Part shown: piece by piece, positions 1 to 7,753 of the stretch
Layout: every line of letters starts with the position of its first letter
Numbering within the stretch: position 1 is the first letter of the stretch
Assembly: GCA_964503685.1 (NCBI GenBank)
Contig: CAZDAW010000041.1
Span: 1 to 28,926, forward strand
Direction of reading: 5' to 3'
Length of the DNA stretch: 28,926 nucleotides
Source: CAZDAW01 sp964503685
GTDB taxonomy: Bacteria > Chloroflexota > Anaerolineae > Anaerolineales > Anaerolineaceae
Position numbers and translations under genes: made by a program
Notes under the pieces: model-generated
Seen by the model: only the letters and a program-made list of their open reading frames with translations
What the model was told of the DNA's origin: nothing
The model's database searches: none

Positions 1-74
1 GATGCTTCCCCTGATAAGGCTTTGGCTTTGATTTTGTGACTTTAAGAAAGGCGTGTAAATTTACAAATGACCTA

Positions 75-103
75 TTGACTCCAGATAAATATGTCTGTAC
101 AAT
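75..103 (+). promoter_or_regulatory. sigma70-type promoter of the LacI-family regulator gene
   Basis: A TTGACT -35 box (75-80) and a TACAAT -10 box (98-103) are separated by exactly 17 bases. Transcription would start near 110, inside or just before a tandem 12-base repeat, about 58 bases ahead of the regulator ATG at 168. Seen by eye only; the spacing and hexamers are near consensus. Confidence 0.7.
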
Positions 104-108
104 ATTTT

Positions 109-132
109 TACATCGTTGAATACATCGTTGAA
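109..132 (+). repeat. perfect tandem repeat of 12 bases at the regulator transcription start
   Basis: The unit TACATCGTTGAA occurs twice back to back (109-120 and 121-132), immediately after the -10 box. Its position suggests a regulator-binding site, perhaps for autoregulation by the downstream LacI-family protein, but it is a direct and not an inverted repeat, unlike a classic LacI-family operator. The function is inferred from position only. Confidence 0.55.
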
Positions 133-167
133 CATAGCTTTAAGATACTGAAAATAAGCTTGTCAAC

Positions 168-1271
168 ATGTTTTCCAAACGAAAATCCCCACTCAAATCC
201 ATTACACTCAAAGATGTTGCGGCGCTTGCGGGCGTCTCTCCTAAAACTGTTTCAAATGTTATCAACGATTGGCCTTATGTTACGGATGAAACCCGTCAGA
301 GAGTCCGCGCAGCAATTGATACACTCGGTTACCGGCCAAGTCAATTAGCTCGCAGTTTGGTTACCGGCAATACAAAAACAATTGGCTTAGTTTTACCAGA
401 TATCTCCAACCCATTTTTCAGTCATGCGGTACGCGGTTGCGAAGACGTCCTCAGCAACGCCAATTACAACCTTTTCCTTTCTAACACCGATGAAGATCCT
501 CAAAAAGAATCCAATTACCTGAATATGTTATTCAGCCGAGCAGTCGATGGGGTAATCGTATGGGGGTCACGCTCGCAATTTACTGAGCTAATCAGTCATG
601 TTGGCGAAGAAATGCCTCTTGTCATCGTCGATTGCCCTAACCCGATAGAAGGTTCCAAGGTCACATGCGTCAATGTAGATAGTCTTGGGGGAGCGCGCAT
701 TGCCACCGAACATCTGGTTCGCGCCGGCTATCGTTCAATTGCTCATGTAGCCGGACCTACACAACGGCCCACCGCACAACTTCGACTACAAGGATACAAA
801 GAAGGATTACACAAGACTGGTATTTCCTTCAAGCCCGAATTGGTAATAGAAGGCATGCCGACCATTCGGGGAGGGTATTTTACAACCTGTCAACTTTTAT
901 CAAATGTGAGACCTCAAGCTATCTTTGCGTACAACGATTTAATGGCGATCGGCGCCATCGTGGCTGCTCAACAATTAAATTTATCTGTACCACGAGATAT
1001 TGCCGTAGTTGGCTTCGACGATATTATCTTAGCCTCTCTTATCGAGCCTACCCTTACAACCATTCGGATTCCCCAATATGAATTGGGCAAATTGGTCGGC
1101 GAGCTTCTATTAGAACGGATCATGAATCATAACCTGCCCCAAAAAATGATCAATTTCCCGGTTGCACTTCAAATCCGTCGTTCTTGTGGTTCAAGGCGCT
1201 TCACAAAAAAACAAAAACAATTGCTTTTACAAAACCTTGTTTCATCTGTTTCAGCAGATCTTCCAGGTTAG
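168..1271 (+). CDS. LacI-family transcriptional regulator
   Basis: A 367-residue protein of the usual LacI/GalR length. Residues about 12-60 form the DNA-binding head: the helix-turn-helix reads LKDVAALAGVSPKTVSNVIN and is followed by the hinge segment GYRPSQLARSLVTG. Residues about 70-345 form a periplasmic-binding-protein-like sensor domain, with TIGLVLPDISNPFF at its start and AIFAYNDLMAIGA plus VVGFDD further on, all typical of the family. It probably represses the ABC sugar transporter genes that start 284 bases downstream on the same strand and responds to a sugar or sugar phosphate; the ligand cannot be read from sequence. The ATG at 168 is chosen because it places the HTH near the N terminus; the upstream Shine-Dalgarno is weak. 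Family assignment is firm, the target is an inference from neighbourhood. Confidence 0.93.
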   Translation: MFSKRKSPLKSITLKDVAALAGVSPKTVSNVINDWPYVTDETRQRVRAAIDTLGYRPSQLARSLVTGNTKTIGLVLPDISNPFFSHAVRGCEDVLSNANYNLFLSNTDEDPQKESNYLNMLFSRAVDGVIVWGSRSQFTELISHVGEEMPLVIVDCPNPIEGSKVTCVNVDSLGGARIATEHLVRAGYRSIAHVAGPTQRPTAQLRLQGYKEGLHKTGISFKPELVIEGMPTIRGGYFTTCQLLSNVRPQAIFAYNDLMAIGAIVAAQQLNLSVPRDIAVVGFDDIILASLIEPTLTTIRIPQYELGKLVGELLLERIMNHNLPQKMINFPVALQIRRSCGSRRFTKKQKQLLLQNLVSSVSADLPG

Positions 1272-1337
1272 AACGTCAAGCCCTGAATACTACGCCGCCT
1301 GATCAGTCAAAAAAAGATATTTATAAAACATTTTTGG

Positions 1338-1368
1338 TATAAAATGAACGATTTTCATAAATCATTCA
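1338..1368 (+). promoter_or_regulatory. candidate -10 box with LacI-type operator palindrome before the transporter genes
   Basis: TATAAA at 1338-1343 could be a -10 box, with no good -35 in place. Directly after it lies an inverted repeat: TGAACGATTT (1345-1354), a 4-base centre, and AAATCATTCA (1359-1368). The arms match at 9 of 10 positions. A palindrome at the start of transcription and downstream of a lacI-type gene is the classic arrangement for repression. The role is inferred; the repeat itself is seen. Confidence 0.5.
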
Positions 1369-1555
1369 CTGATTTTCAGCTATTACAACCTTCAGTCTAA
1401 GTTCTGCATAGAGTTCCCCCCTTCGCCGGCGGGAAAGGTACTCTTTTATTTATTTCAATTTCAGAAAGGAGGAGGCTTTCAAACAATTACATCCAGTTTT
1501 ATGTTTGAATACTTATAACCAGAACCATAAGTAGCTTTTAAGGAAAGGAGAATAT

Positions 1556-2953
1556 ATGTCTAGCAAGAAGTGGTACAGCGTAGTAGCCATCCTCGTTGCC
1601 GTAATGATGTTGCTTTCTGCCTGTGCTCCGGCGCCTGCTGCAGCTCCTGAAAAAGTCGTAGAAGTTCAAACCAAGGTTGTAGAGAAGCAGGTAGTTGTTA
1701 CTGCAACCCCTGAGCCCAAGCAAAAGAAGTTGGAAATCTTCCACTGGTGGACCGCACCTGGAGAACGCGAAGCCGCGGATGCTATGTTCGCAGCCCTGAA
1801 AGCGGCATATCCTGATATCCAAGTGGTTGAGAATCCGGTCCCTGGCGGCGGTGGTACTGAACACCGCGTTGTGCTTAAAGCTCGCATCACTGCCGGTATT
1901 CCGCCAGACACCTTCCAAACCCTGGGCGGCGCCGAATTAAAAGACTATGTGGATAGCGGTGTTTTGCAGCCCCTGGATGATTTCTACAAATCAACCGGAT
2001 ACGGCGACAAGATCCCCAAACCGCTGCTCAATGCCGTCACCATCAATGGACACCCTTATTCTGTTCCATTGAACATGCACCTTGAAAACATCCTCTACTA
2101 CAACAAGAAATTGTTCGATGAGTTAAAACTGTCTGCTCCGACAGGTTATGACGACCTGGTCGCCGCCTGCGAGGCCATCAAGGCAGCCAAACCTGAGATG
2201 TCCTGCTTGGCTGTCGGTTCAAAGGACAACTGGTCGGATGTCTTCGTGCTTGACACCATCATGATGGAATTGGGCGGCCCCGAGTACTATGTAAAGTTCT
2301 TCAAGGGCGAAATTGATGTTGCCACCGATCCAATCTTCAAGCAATCATTGGAGAAGTATGCTGCGCTGCAGCAGTACAGCAACATGAAGGATCATTCCAG
2401 CCTTACATGGGACCAGGCAGTAAGCGCAGTCGGCTCTGAACAGGCTGCCATGACAATCATGGGGACATGGGCTATTGGCGCCTTTGTCAAAGGCTCCAAC
2501 TGGCAGCCAGGGGTAGACTTCGGCGCGGTGAATTACCCAACCAAACCCGAGCGCATTCTGCTCTTCCATCCCGATACCTACGGCTGCACGGTCGGCGCTC
2601 CTAACCCACAGGAATGCCAGGACTGGCTGAAGGTTGTAGCCTCGCCAGAACTTCAGATCCCCACCGACGTCACTCAGGGCGGTCTCTTCGCTCGCACTGA
2701 TATCGATCCGATGGAGTTCCCAGATCCCATCCGTCAGGAAATGCAGGATTATGTGAGCAAGAATCCAGACAAACTGATCATGGATCAGCATGGCACCATT
2801 CTTCCTAATCCTGCCCAGGTCCAGTACCGCGTCATTATCTCCAGCTTCTTTGCCTCAGATAAGCCGGATGTTGCCGGCGCCATTAAGGCAACAGCAGATA
2901 TGATGACAACCTTCGACGTCAAGACAGGTGCTGCCTGGTACCAATGGCCATAA
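1556..2953 (+). CDS. ABC transporter sugar-binding lipoprotein (extracellular solute-binding family 1)
   Basis: 465 residues. The N terminus is a lipoprotein signal peptide: a positive start, a hydrophobic core and the lipobox LLSAC, so the mature protein would be lipid-anchored at Cys23 on the outer face of the membrane. A low-complexity Ala/Pro/Val/Glu linker follows to about residue 60, then LEIFHWWTAPGEREAADAMF opens the binding domain, typical of carbohydrate-binding proteins of the CUT1 class. Glycine- and tryptophan-rich stretches (MTIMGTWAIGAF) fit sugar binding. The start is well supported by AGGAAAGGAG about 6 bases upstream of the ATG. It sits ahead of two permease genes and is separated from them by a structured 144-base gap, a usual way of making the binding protein in excess. 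The substrate is unknown; a sugar or nucleoside-derived sugar is possible given the BMC locus nearby. Confidence 0.92.
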   Translation: MSSKKWYSVVAILVAVMMLLSACAPAPAAAPEKVVEVQTKVVEKQVVVTATPEPKQKKLEIFHWWTAPGEREAADAMFAALKAAYPDIQVVENPVPGGGGTEHRVVLKARITAGIPPDTFQTLGGAELKDYVDSGVLQPLDDFYKSTGYGDKIPKPLLNAVTINGHPYSVPLNMHLENILYYNKKLFDELKLSAPTGYDDLVAACEAIKAAKPEMSCLAVGSKDNWSDVFVLDTIMMELGGPEYYVKFFKGEIDVATDPIFKQSLEKYAALQQYSNMKDHSSLTWDQAVSAVGSEQAAMTIMGTWAIGAFVKGSNWQPGVDFGAVNYPTKPERILLFHPDTYGCTVGAPNPQECQDWLKVVASPELQIPTDVTQGGLFARTDIDPMEFPDPIRQEMQDYVSKNPDKLIMDQHGTILPNPAQVQYRVIISSFFASDKPDVAGAIKATADMMTTFDVKTGAAWYQWP

Positions 2954-2957
2954 AAAA

Positions 2958-3059
2958 CTGGCAAACGCCAGCTACCTGATGTTCGTTTAGCAAATACAAT
3001 GAACGGGTAGGGATGCACATAATATGCTTCCCTACCCAACATCCTCAGTGACAGGTAGC
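2958..3059 (+). promoter_or_regulatory. structured intercistronic RNA between binding-protein and permease genes
   Basis: Three nested or adjacent inverted repeats fill the gap. CTGGC/GCCAG form a small hairpin with an AAAC loop (2958-2971). GGGTAGGGA (3005-3013) pairs perfectly with TCCCTACCC (3029-3037), and an inner GCA/TGC extends that stem. GCTACCTG (2971-2978) pairs with CAGGTAGC (3052-3059) and encloses the large hairpin. No U-run follows the main stem, so an RNA-protecting or partly terminating structure that lowers permease expression, as between malE and malF, is more likely than a full terminator. Confidence 0.65.
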
Positions 3060-3097
3060 GTTATTATTCCAAAGAATTCGGATATAAAGAGGTGAGC

Positions 3098-4018
3098 ATG
3101 GTGAGATCACTGAAGGAATTAAAGACCCAAAGAATCCGGAAGCAAGGGTCAGCGGTTTTGGAATTCCTGGTTTTTACGCTTCCTCTGCTGGTTTTCCTGC
3201 TCATCCTTTACGGAACACTGGCATGGAACTTTTATGTTTCTATGGCAAATTGGGTCAGCACAACGCCAGATTACACTTTTTCCGGTTTGAAATGGTACTA
3301 TTACCTGTTTGGGCAGAATCGTTTCTGGGTAGATGTACAAAATAACCTGAAATGGCTCATCCTGGGAGTTCTTCCCACGGTGGCGGCAGCAATTTTCCTG
3401 GCCTATTTGCTGGAGCTGGCGCCTTTTCCGGGGATTGAATCATACGTACGGACGCTGATACTTTATCCGGTAGCCATGTCTTTCGTCGTGACAGGCACAA
3501 TCTGGTCATGGATGTATCAACCAGATAAGGGCGTAATCAACTCCATCTTGGGTTCAATTGGAATTCGTTCTCCTCTCACTTTTACGAATGACCCATCTAC
3601 AGCTACCTACTGGTTAATCTTGATTTTTCTCTGGCAATACCTGGGTTTTGCTGTCATCATCGTTCAATCCTCTTTCCGCACCACTGAACTACAGGAAATG
3701 ATCGAAGCAGCCACGGTGGATGGGGGTTCAAAAATCAGAATACTGTTTTCGGTGATTCTCCCCAATATCCGCTCAGGTCTGCTGGTATTGGTCTCGTTAT
3801 TGTTGATTAATTCATTAAAAGTGTTCGATATTGTTTGGGTTGTCACAAGGAATGGTCCGGGCATCGCCACTGATGTGTTGGCAACAAATATGATCGTCAC
3901 TGCTTATGATCAACGCCTGGCCTCTGCAGGCGCAGCCATTGGCGTGATTATCTTCCTCATAGCATTTATCCTTGTTATTCCGTATACGCTCTACGCACTC
4001 AGGAAATGGTTCGAATGA
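3098..4018 (+). CDS. ABC sugar transporter permease (MalF/UgpA type)
   Basis: 306 residues from the ATG at 3098, which is preceded by AGAGG at a suitable distance; a GTG two codons earlier is possible. The protein is an integral membrane permease with about six hydrophobic segments, the first at roughly residues 20-45. The cytoplasmic EAA loop, which contacts the ATPase, is visible as EAATVDGGSKIRILFSVILP. With the next gene it would form the heterodimeric channel of a CUT1-type importer fed by the upstream lipoprotein. Its last bases overlap the next start as ATGA, so translation is probably coupled. No ATPase gene follows, as is common for systems that share one MsmK/UgpC-like ATPase encoded elsewhere. 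Confidence 0.9.
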   Translation: MVRSLKELKTQRIRKQGSAVLEFLVFTLPLLVFLLILYGTLAWNFYVSMANWVSTTPDYTFSGLKWYYYLFGQNRFWVDVQNNLKWLILGVLPTVAAAIFLAYLLELAPFPGIESYVRTLILYPVAMSFVVTGTIWSWMYQPDKGVINSILGSIGIRSPLTFTNDPSTATYWLILIFLWQYLGFAVIIVQSSFRTTELQEMIEAATVDGGSKIRILFSVILPNIRSGLLVLVSLLLINSLKVFDIVWVVTRNGPGIATDVLATNMIVTAYDQRLASAGAAIGVIIFLIAFILVIPYTLYALRKWFE

Positions 4019-4860
4019 AAAGTAAAAATACCACCCTTAAAATAATCGTGTTCATGGTTCTCATTGTACTGAGTTGTGCCTACCTGTTGCCAATCTACGT
4101 GATGATGACCAATTCACTTAAAACGCTTCCTGAAGTTACCCGGCGAACATACCTGGCATTACCCAGTCAGTTACAGATCAATAATTACATAAGCGCGTTG
4201 TTTGGAAGCAAAGATTTCTTAATCCCAATGATGCGCCCAATTATTAACTCATCAATTATTACAAGCGTTGTAACAGTTCTGGCGGCTTTCTTCGGGGGCT
4301 TGGGCGGTTATTATCTTAGCCGTACTAATACAACCTTTAACCGCGTGATCTTCATTCTGGTTGGTATTGCGCTTTACATGCCATACCAGGCTGTGATTAT
4401 TCCATTAACTACTATCACGGCTAAAACCGGCCTGATCAGCTCACACCTTGGGCTGATTCTATGTTATTTGATCATCAATATCCCTCTCTCCTCGGTTCTC
4501 ATGGGTACATTTTTCCTGAGTCTGCCCCGTGAATTGGAAGAAGCCGCTGAAATGGACGGCGCCTCAAAAATACAAACGTTTTTCAGTGTTGTTGTCCCTA
4601 TCTCATTGCCTGCTTACGCTTCGGTAGGCATCATTATATTTACCCAGGTATGGAATGAGTTTTTCATTGCCCTCACCCTCGTTACTCCTAAAACACAAAC
4701 CGTCCAGGTTGCCATGGCAATGACCCAGGGCAGCACAATTTCCCCTTACAACTTGCAAATGGCTGCTTCATTACTAACCGTTGCCGTGCCACTTTTATTC
4801 TTCCTGTTTTTGGGCCGCTATTTTGTACGCGGCGTCCTGGCAGGGGCTCTTAAAGGCTGA
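4015..4860 (+). CDS. ABC sugar transporter permease (MalG/UgpE type)
   Basis: 281 residues from the ATG at 4015, which overlaps the TGA of the first permease. An ATG at 4006 is also in frame, but AGGA at 4000-4003 is too close to it and better spaced for 4015. The N terminus has one hydrophobic segment followed by LLPIYVMMTNSLKT, the usual opening of MalG-like permeases, with further membrane segments throughout. The EAA loop reads EAAEMDGASKIQTFFSVVVP. It is the second half of the importer channel. The operon ends here: a minus-strand gene converges 45 bases downstream. No clear U-tailed terminator was found in that gap. Confidence 0.9.
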   Translation: MKSKNTTLKIIVFMVLIVLSCAYLLPIYVMMTNSLKTLPEVTRRTYLALPSQLQINNYISALFGSKDFLIPMMRPIINSSIITSVVTVLAAFFGGLGGYYLSRTNTTFNRVIFILVGIALYMPYQAVIIPLTTITAKTGLISSHLGLILCYLIINIPLSSVLMGTFFLSLPRELEEAAEMDGASKIQTFFSVVVPISLPAYASVGIIIFTQVWNEFFIALTLVTPKTQTVQVAMAMTQGSTISPYNLQMAASLLTVAVPLLFFLFLGRYFVRGVLAGALKG

Positions 4861-4905
4861 CCCATTCAGGAGTACAACGGACATATCAAGAAAACCGGGA
4901 ATAGA

Positions 4906-5700
4906 TTATTGTAAAAACTTGTTTCTCAAAACGTTAATAAACAATCCCGCAATCCCAATCCGCGCCAATGTAACAATCGCCCGGTTCAATAATCCCGGTA
5001 CGACGATCACCCGATTCGACCGCAACGCCCTGAGCGAGATATTGACCACTTCATCAGGGTTCATCCATAATATTCCAGGGAGTCTCTGTTTAAGCTTGAG
5101 CGACTCATACTGGGATTTATCGTGAAATTCAGTCCGTGTGAATCCCGGACAAAGCGCTTGGATCTTTACACCGGTTCCACCCAGTTCCATCTGAAGCGAC
5201 TCGCTGAACACATTGAGAAACGCCTTGGATGCTGTGTAGATCACATCCCTGGGCTTTGGCGTAAAAGCAGCAATCGATGATACATTGATAATATTCCCGT
5301 GCTTGCGGGCAATCATTTTCGGCAGCGCCGCCCGGCACAAATACATACTGGCGTTGATGTGAACCTGTACCATTGCCAATTGCTGTTCGACCGGCGTTTC
5401 GGCATAATTCCCCCAGACTGCGAAACCCGCATTATTAACCAAAATTTCTAAATCATCCAGCCCGGCGATGTATTCGGCAACACGCCGAATGTCCATTGGA
5501 TCAGCCAGGTCTGCAACAAGAACCTCCGCCTGAACGTGATATTGACTGCGCAGTTCGTTCGCCAGACTCTCCAAACGCTCCACACGCCGGGCAACCAGAA
5601 CAACCGCGTACCCCAGGGCAGCCAGCCTGCGGGCAAAAGCCGCGCCGATTCCACTCGACGCGCCGGTAATCAAACATTTCCTTGAATTTTTATCAACCAT
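4906..5700 (-). CDS. short-chain dehydrogenase/reductase (classical SDR)
   Basis: 264 residues. The NAD(P)-binding motif TGASSGIG is near the N terminus, NNAG is in the middle, and the catalytic Ser and Tyr-x3-Lys appear as NVSSIAAF and YTASK. PGFTRTEF follows the active site as in many acyl or keto reductases of the DltE/YqjQ-like branch. The last 30 or so residues are hydrophobic and could associate with the membrane. The ATG at 5700 is favoured over the GTG at 5703 because GAGG lies at a better distance. It is convergent with the transporter genes and divergent from the amidohydrolase gene. Substrate unknown; class assignment is secure. Confidence 0.9.
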   Translation of the reverse strand: MVDKNSRKCLITGASSGIGAAFARRLAALGYAVVLVARRVERLESLANELRSQYHVQAEVLVADLADPMDIRRVAEYIAGLDDLEILVNNAGFAVWGNYAETPVEQQLAMVQVHINASMYLCRAALPKMIARKHGNIINVSSIAAFTPKPRDVIYTASKAFLNVFSESLQMELGGTGVKIQALCPGFTRTEFHDKSQYESLKLKQRLPGILWMNPDEVVNISLRALRSNRVIVVPGLLNRAIVTLARIGIAGLFINVLRNKFLQ

Positions 5701-5862
5701 CACAGCCTCACTGAATAATTTTCCCTGCTTACCTGATATTATCCTTCAAGCGCCGGGAAATAACAATCGTCAGACCTTCCAATCCATTAATATCCTGCAT
5801 CGTTTGACGCAGGGAATGATACAATCATTTCAGTATTCCAACACCTTATAAAGAGGAAAACG

Positions 5863-7116
5863 ATGACACAATCGGGTCTTAACCCACAGCGGATGGTGGA
5901 GGATCTCAAAGAACTCCATTCTCTCACCGGCAATGCTGAAGGCGCTCAACGTCTGGCATGGACAGCGACCTGGGACCAGGCGCGCACCTGGCTGCGCGGA
6001 AAGCTGGTTGAACTTACCGTCAAAGTGGAAGTAGATCAGGCTGGTAACATCTGGGCGACTCTGCCGGGTGATTCACCCCAGGCGTTAATCATGGGCAGTC
6101 ACATCGATTCAGTGCCGAACGGCGGCTGGCTGGACGGCTGCCTGGGCGTTATTGCCGGGTTGGAAATCTTGCGCCGCTTCGCTAGCCAGACCCGGCCGCC
6201 CGTGACCATTCGCCTGGTTGCCTGGGCGGAAGAAGAAGGGACTCAATTCGGGCGCAGTCTATTCACATCAAGCGCAGTCTGCGGTCATTTTGATCCAGAC
6301 AATTTACGCGATGTAGTCGATAAGGACGGCAACCGTTTGCCGGATGTGATCGGTCGCTGGGGAGTGAACATTGATCATGCCAGAGAAGCCGCCAGACAGC
6401 TCGAAAATGCGGCTGCGTACCTGGAACTGCATATCGAACAGGGGCCAGTGCTGGAAAGTATAAACCTGCCGCTGGCAGCCGTTGTCGGCGCAATGGGCGT
6501 AGAACGCCACGCCATCCGTTTTACCGGCCAGACCGCCCACGCCGGCTCGACGCCGATGGTCATGCGCCGCGATGCTCTGGCCGCAGCCGCTCGCCTGGCG
6601 CTTGAGATCCGCGAGATTGCCAAACGGCACGGGGGCGTTTGCACCATGGGCAGCGTCATCACCCGGCCTGGCCTCGTTACCGCCGTTGCCGGTCAATGCG
6701 ACTGCACCCTCGATCAGCGTCATCTCGATAAAGACGCCCTGGCAACCATGCTGACAGATGCCCAAAAAGCCAGCCAGCGCATCGCCGCTGAAGAGCAAGT
6801 GGAAGTCGCCTGGACGCGTCTCTACTCTGTTGAACCGGTACTCTTCACACCCGAACTGGTTGAGCTATGCAGCGAAGCCGTCAGCGAGATCAGCGGAACT
6901 GCCCATCGTATACCCAGCGGGCCGCTGCACGATGCGGTGATTGTTGCAAAAAGCGGGTTGCCGACGGCAATGATGTTCGTGCAGAGCCTGCGCGGTCTCT
7001 CCCACACCAAAGAAGAAGACACGCGCGAAGAACATCTGCGACTGGCTGTAATAGCATTTGACCGGCTGGCAGATAAAACGGTTGCCTGGATAAAAACAAA
7101 TTGCAACATGGTATAA
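5863..7116 (+). CDS. M20-type Zn-dependent amidohydrolase (beta-ureidopropionase / allantoate amidohydrolase / N-carbamoyl-amino-acid hydrolase family)
   Basis: 417 residues, the normal family length. Metal ligands are visible in order: His80 in GSHIDSVPNGG, Asp91 in WLDGCLG, the Glu pair in AEEEGTQFG (about 123-126), His190 in ELHIEQGP and His381 in LSHTKEED. The lid/dimerisation domain occupies about residues 210-330 (GQTAHAGSTPM). Enzymes of this branch cleave an N-carbamoyl or ureido group and release ammonia and CO2; exact substrate cannot be assigned from sequence. It stands immediately upstream of the BMC genes. If the substrate were N-carbamoyl-beta-alanine, the last step of reductive pyrimidine breakdown, the gene would fit a nucleoside- or DNA-degrading role together with DeoC and RpiB. 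That link is inference. GAGG precedes the ATG at 5863. Confidence 0.88.
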   Translation: MTQSGLNPQRMVEDLKELHSLTGNAEGAQRLAWTATWDQARTWLRGKLVELTVKVEVDQAGNIWATLPGDSPQALIMGSHIDSVPNGGWLDGCLGVIAGLEILRRFASQTRPPVTIRLVAWAEEEGTQFGRSLFTSSAVCGHFDPDNLRDVVDKDGNRLPDVIGRWGVNIDHAREAARQLENAAAYLELHIEQGPVLESINLPLAAVVGAMGVERHAIRFTGQTAHAGSTPMVMRRDALAAAARLALEIREIAKRHGGVCTMGSVITRPGLVTAVAGQCDCTLDQRHLDKDALATMLTDAQKASQRIAAEEQVEVAWTRLYSVEPVLFTPELVELCSEAVSEISGTAHRIPSGPLHDAVIVAKSGLPTAMMFVQSLRGLSHTKEEDTREEHLRLAVIAFDRLADKTVAWIKTNCNMV

Positions 7117-7117
7117 T
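7109..7117 (+). promoter_or_regulatory. extended -10 promoter for the microcompartment genes
   Basis: TGGTATAAT at 7109-7117 is a perfect extended -10 element (TG, one base, TATAAT). It overlaps the stop codon of the amidohydrolase gene. No convincing -35 lies 16-18 bases upstream, which is normal for extended -10 promoters. Transcription would begin near 7124 and give a leader of about 58 bases before RpiB, allowing the BMC genes to be expressed without the amidohydrolase. Confidence 0.5.
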
Positions 7118-7139
7118 TATTTAATCGCAAGGAGATATT

Positions 7140-7175
7140 TTGAACTGCTTCGATTGGGCAAAGAAGAAGCCGTGA
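7140..7175 (+). CDS. possible 11-codon leader peptide ahead of the rpiB-like gene
   Basis: A strong Shine-Dalgarno AAGGAG (7129-7134) stands 5 bases before TTG at 7140, and a short frame LNCFDWAKKKP ends with TGA at 7173-7175, 6 bases before the rpiB ATG. The rpiB gene itself has only a weak ribosome site (GAAGAAG), so it may depend on translation of this leader. No family is recognised. The alternative is that the strong site is simply a remnant or that an undetected start is used. Confidence 0.3.
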   Translation: MNCFDWAKKKP

Positions 7176-7181
7176 ATCAAC

Positions 7182-7751
7182 ATGAGCCAGGTCTCAGATA
7201 GCGAAATTCAACAGATCGTCCAGCGTGTTCTGGAACGGATGCAGGGAGTGAATCCTTCCTCTGCTGCCAGTAACCCCGCACCCCAGTCAGCGGCCGCGCA
7301 GCGTACGGTCGCCATCGGCGCCGATCACGGCGGCTTTGAGATGAAGGAAACCCTCAAAGGGTATCTGGCAGAACTGGGCTACCGTGTAACCGATTGCGGG
7401 ACGAATAGTAAGGAAGCCGTTGATTACCCTGATTTTGCCCTGGCGGTTGCCCAACTGGTGAGCGAGAATAAAGCCTGGCGAGGAATTGTCATCGATGGCG
7501 CCGGTATTGGCAGTTGTATGGCAGCCAATAAAGTACCGGGAGTCAAAGCGGCTATGTGTTACGATTATTCGTCAGCTTCCAACAGCCGCGAACACAACAA
7601 CGCCAACGTGCTGACGCTGGGCGCCGGATTAATTGGTATGAATCTGGCAAAACAAATCGTCAAAACTTTTCTCGAAACCGAGTTCGGCGGCGGGCGGCAC
7701 GCCCGGCGCATCGAGAAGATCGACCAGATAGAAAAGAAATATTTCAAGTGA
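7182..7751 (+). CDS. rpiB: RpiB/LacAB-family sugar-phosphate isomerase with BMC targeting-like N terminus
   Basis: 189 residues. An N-terminal extension absent from E. coli RpiB (residues 1-40) has the amphipathic helix SDSEIQQIVQRVLERMQGV and then a Pro/Ala/Ser linker, the layout of a BMC encapsulation peptide. The enzyme domain from about 42 has ADHGG (Asp48-His49), DYPDFA, AANKVPG and EHNNANVL (His138), all typical of ribose-5-phosphate isomerase B. The catalytic cysteine of E. coli RpiB (motif CGTG) is replaced by Asp105 in IDGAGIGSC; a cysteine appears seven residues later at Cys112. The threonine of the same motif is alanine. It may therefore isomerise another sugar phosphate or use another base. 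It is the first large gene of the BMC set and ends in a GTGACTATG junction with DeoC. Confidence 0.88.
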   Translation: MSQVSDSEIQQIVQRVLERMQGVNPSSAASNPAPQSAAAQRTVAIGADHGGFEMKETLKGYLAELGYRVTDCGTNSKEAVDYPDFALAVAQLVSENKAWRGIVIDGAGIGSCMAANKVPGVKAAMCYDYSSASNSREHNNANVLTLGAGLIGMNLAKQIVKTFLETEFGGGRHARRIEKIDQIEKKYFK

Positions 7752-7753
7752 CT

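Noticed and set aside
1..39. Open frame of 12 codons ending in TGA at the window start, possibly the tail of an upstream gene
   Set aside because: Too short to identify (DASPDKALALIL); nothing distinguishes it from chance.
4781..5125. Plus-strand 114-codon frame over the end of the second permease and the SDR gene
   Set aside because: It is a shadow of two well-supported genes and has no family features.
5804..5825. TTGACG and TACAAT before the amidohydrolase gene as a promoter
   Set aside because: They are only 10 bases apart, and no good -35 fits the TACAAT at 17 bases; the -10 alone is too little.
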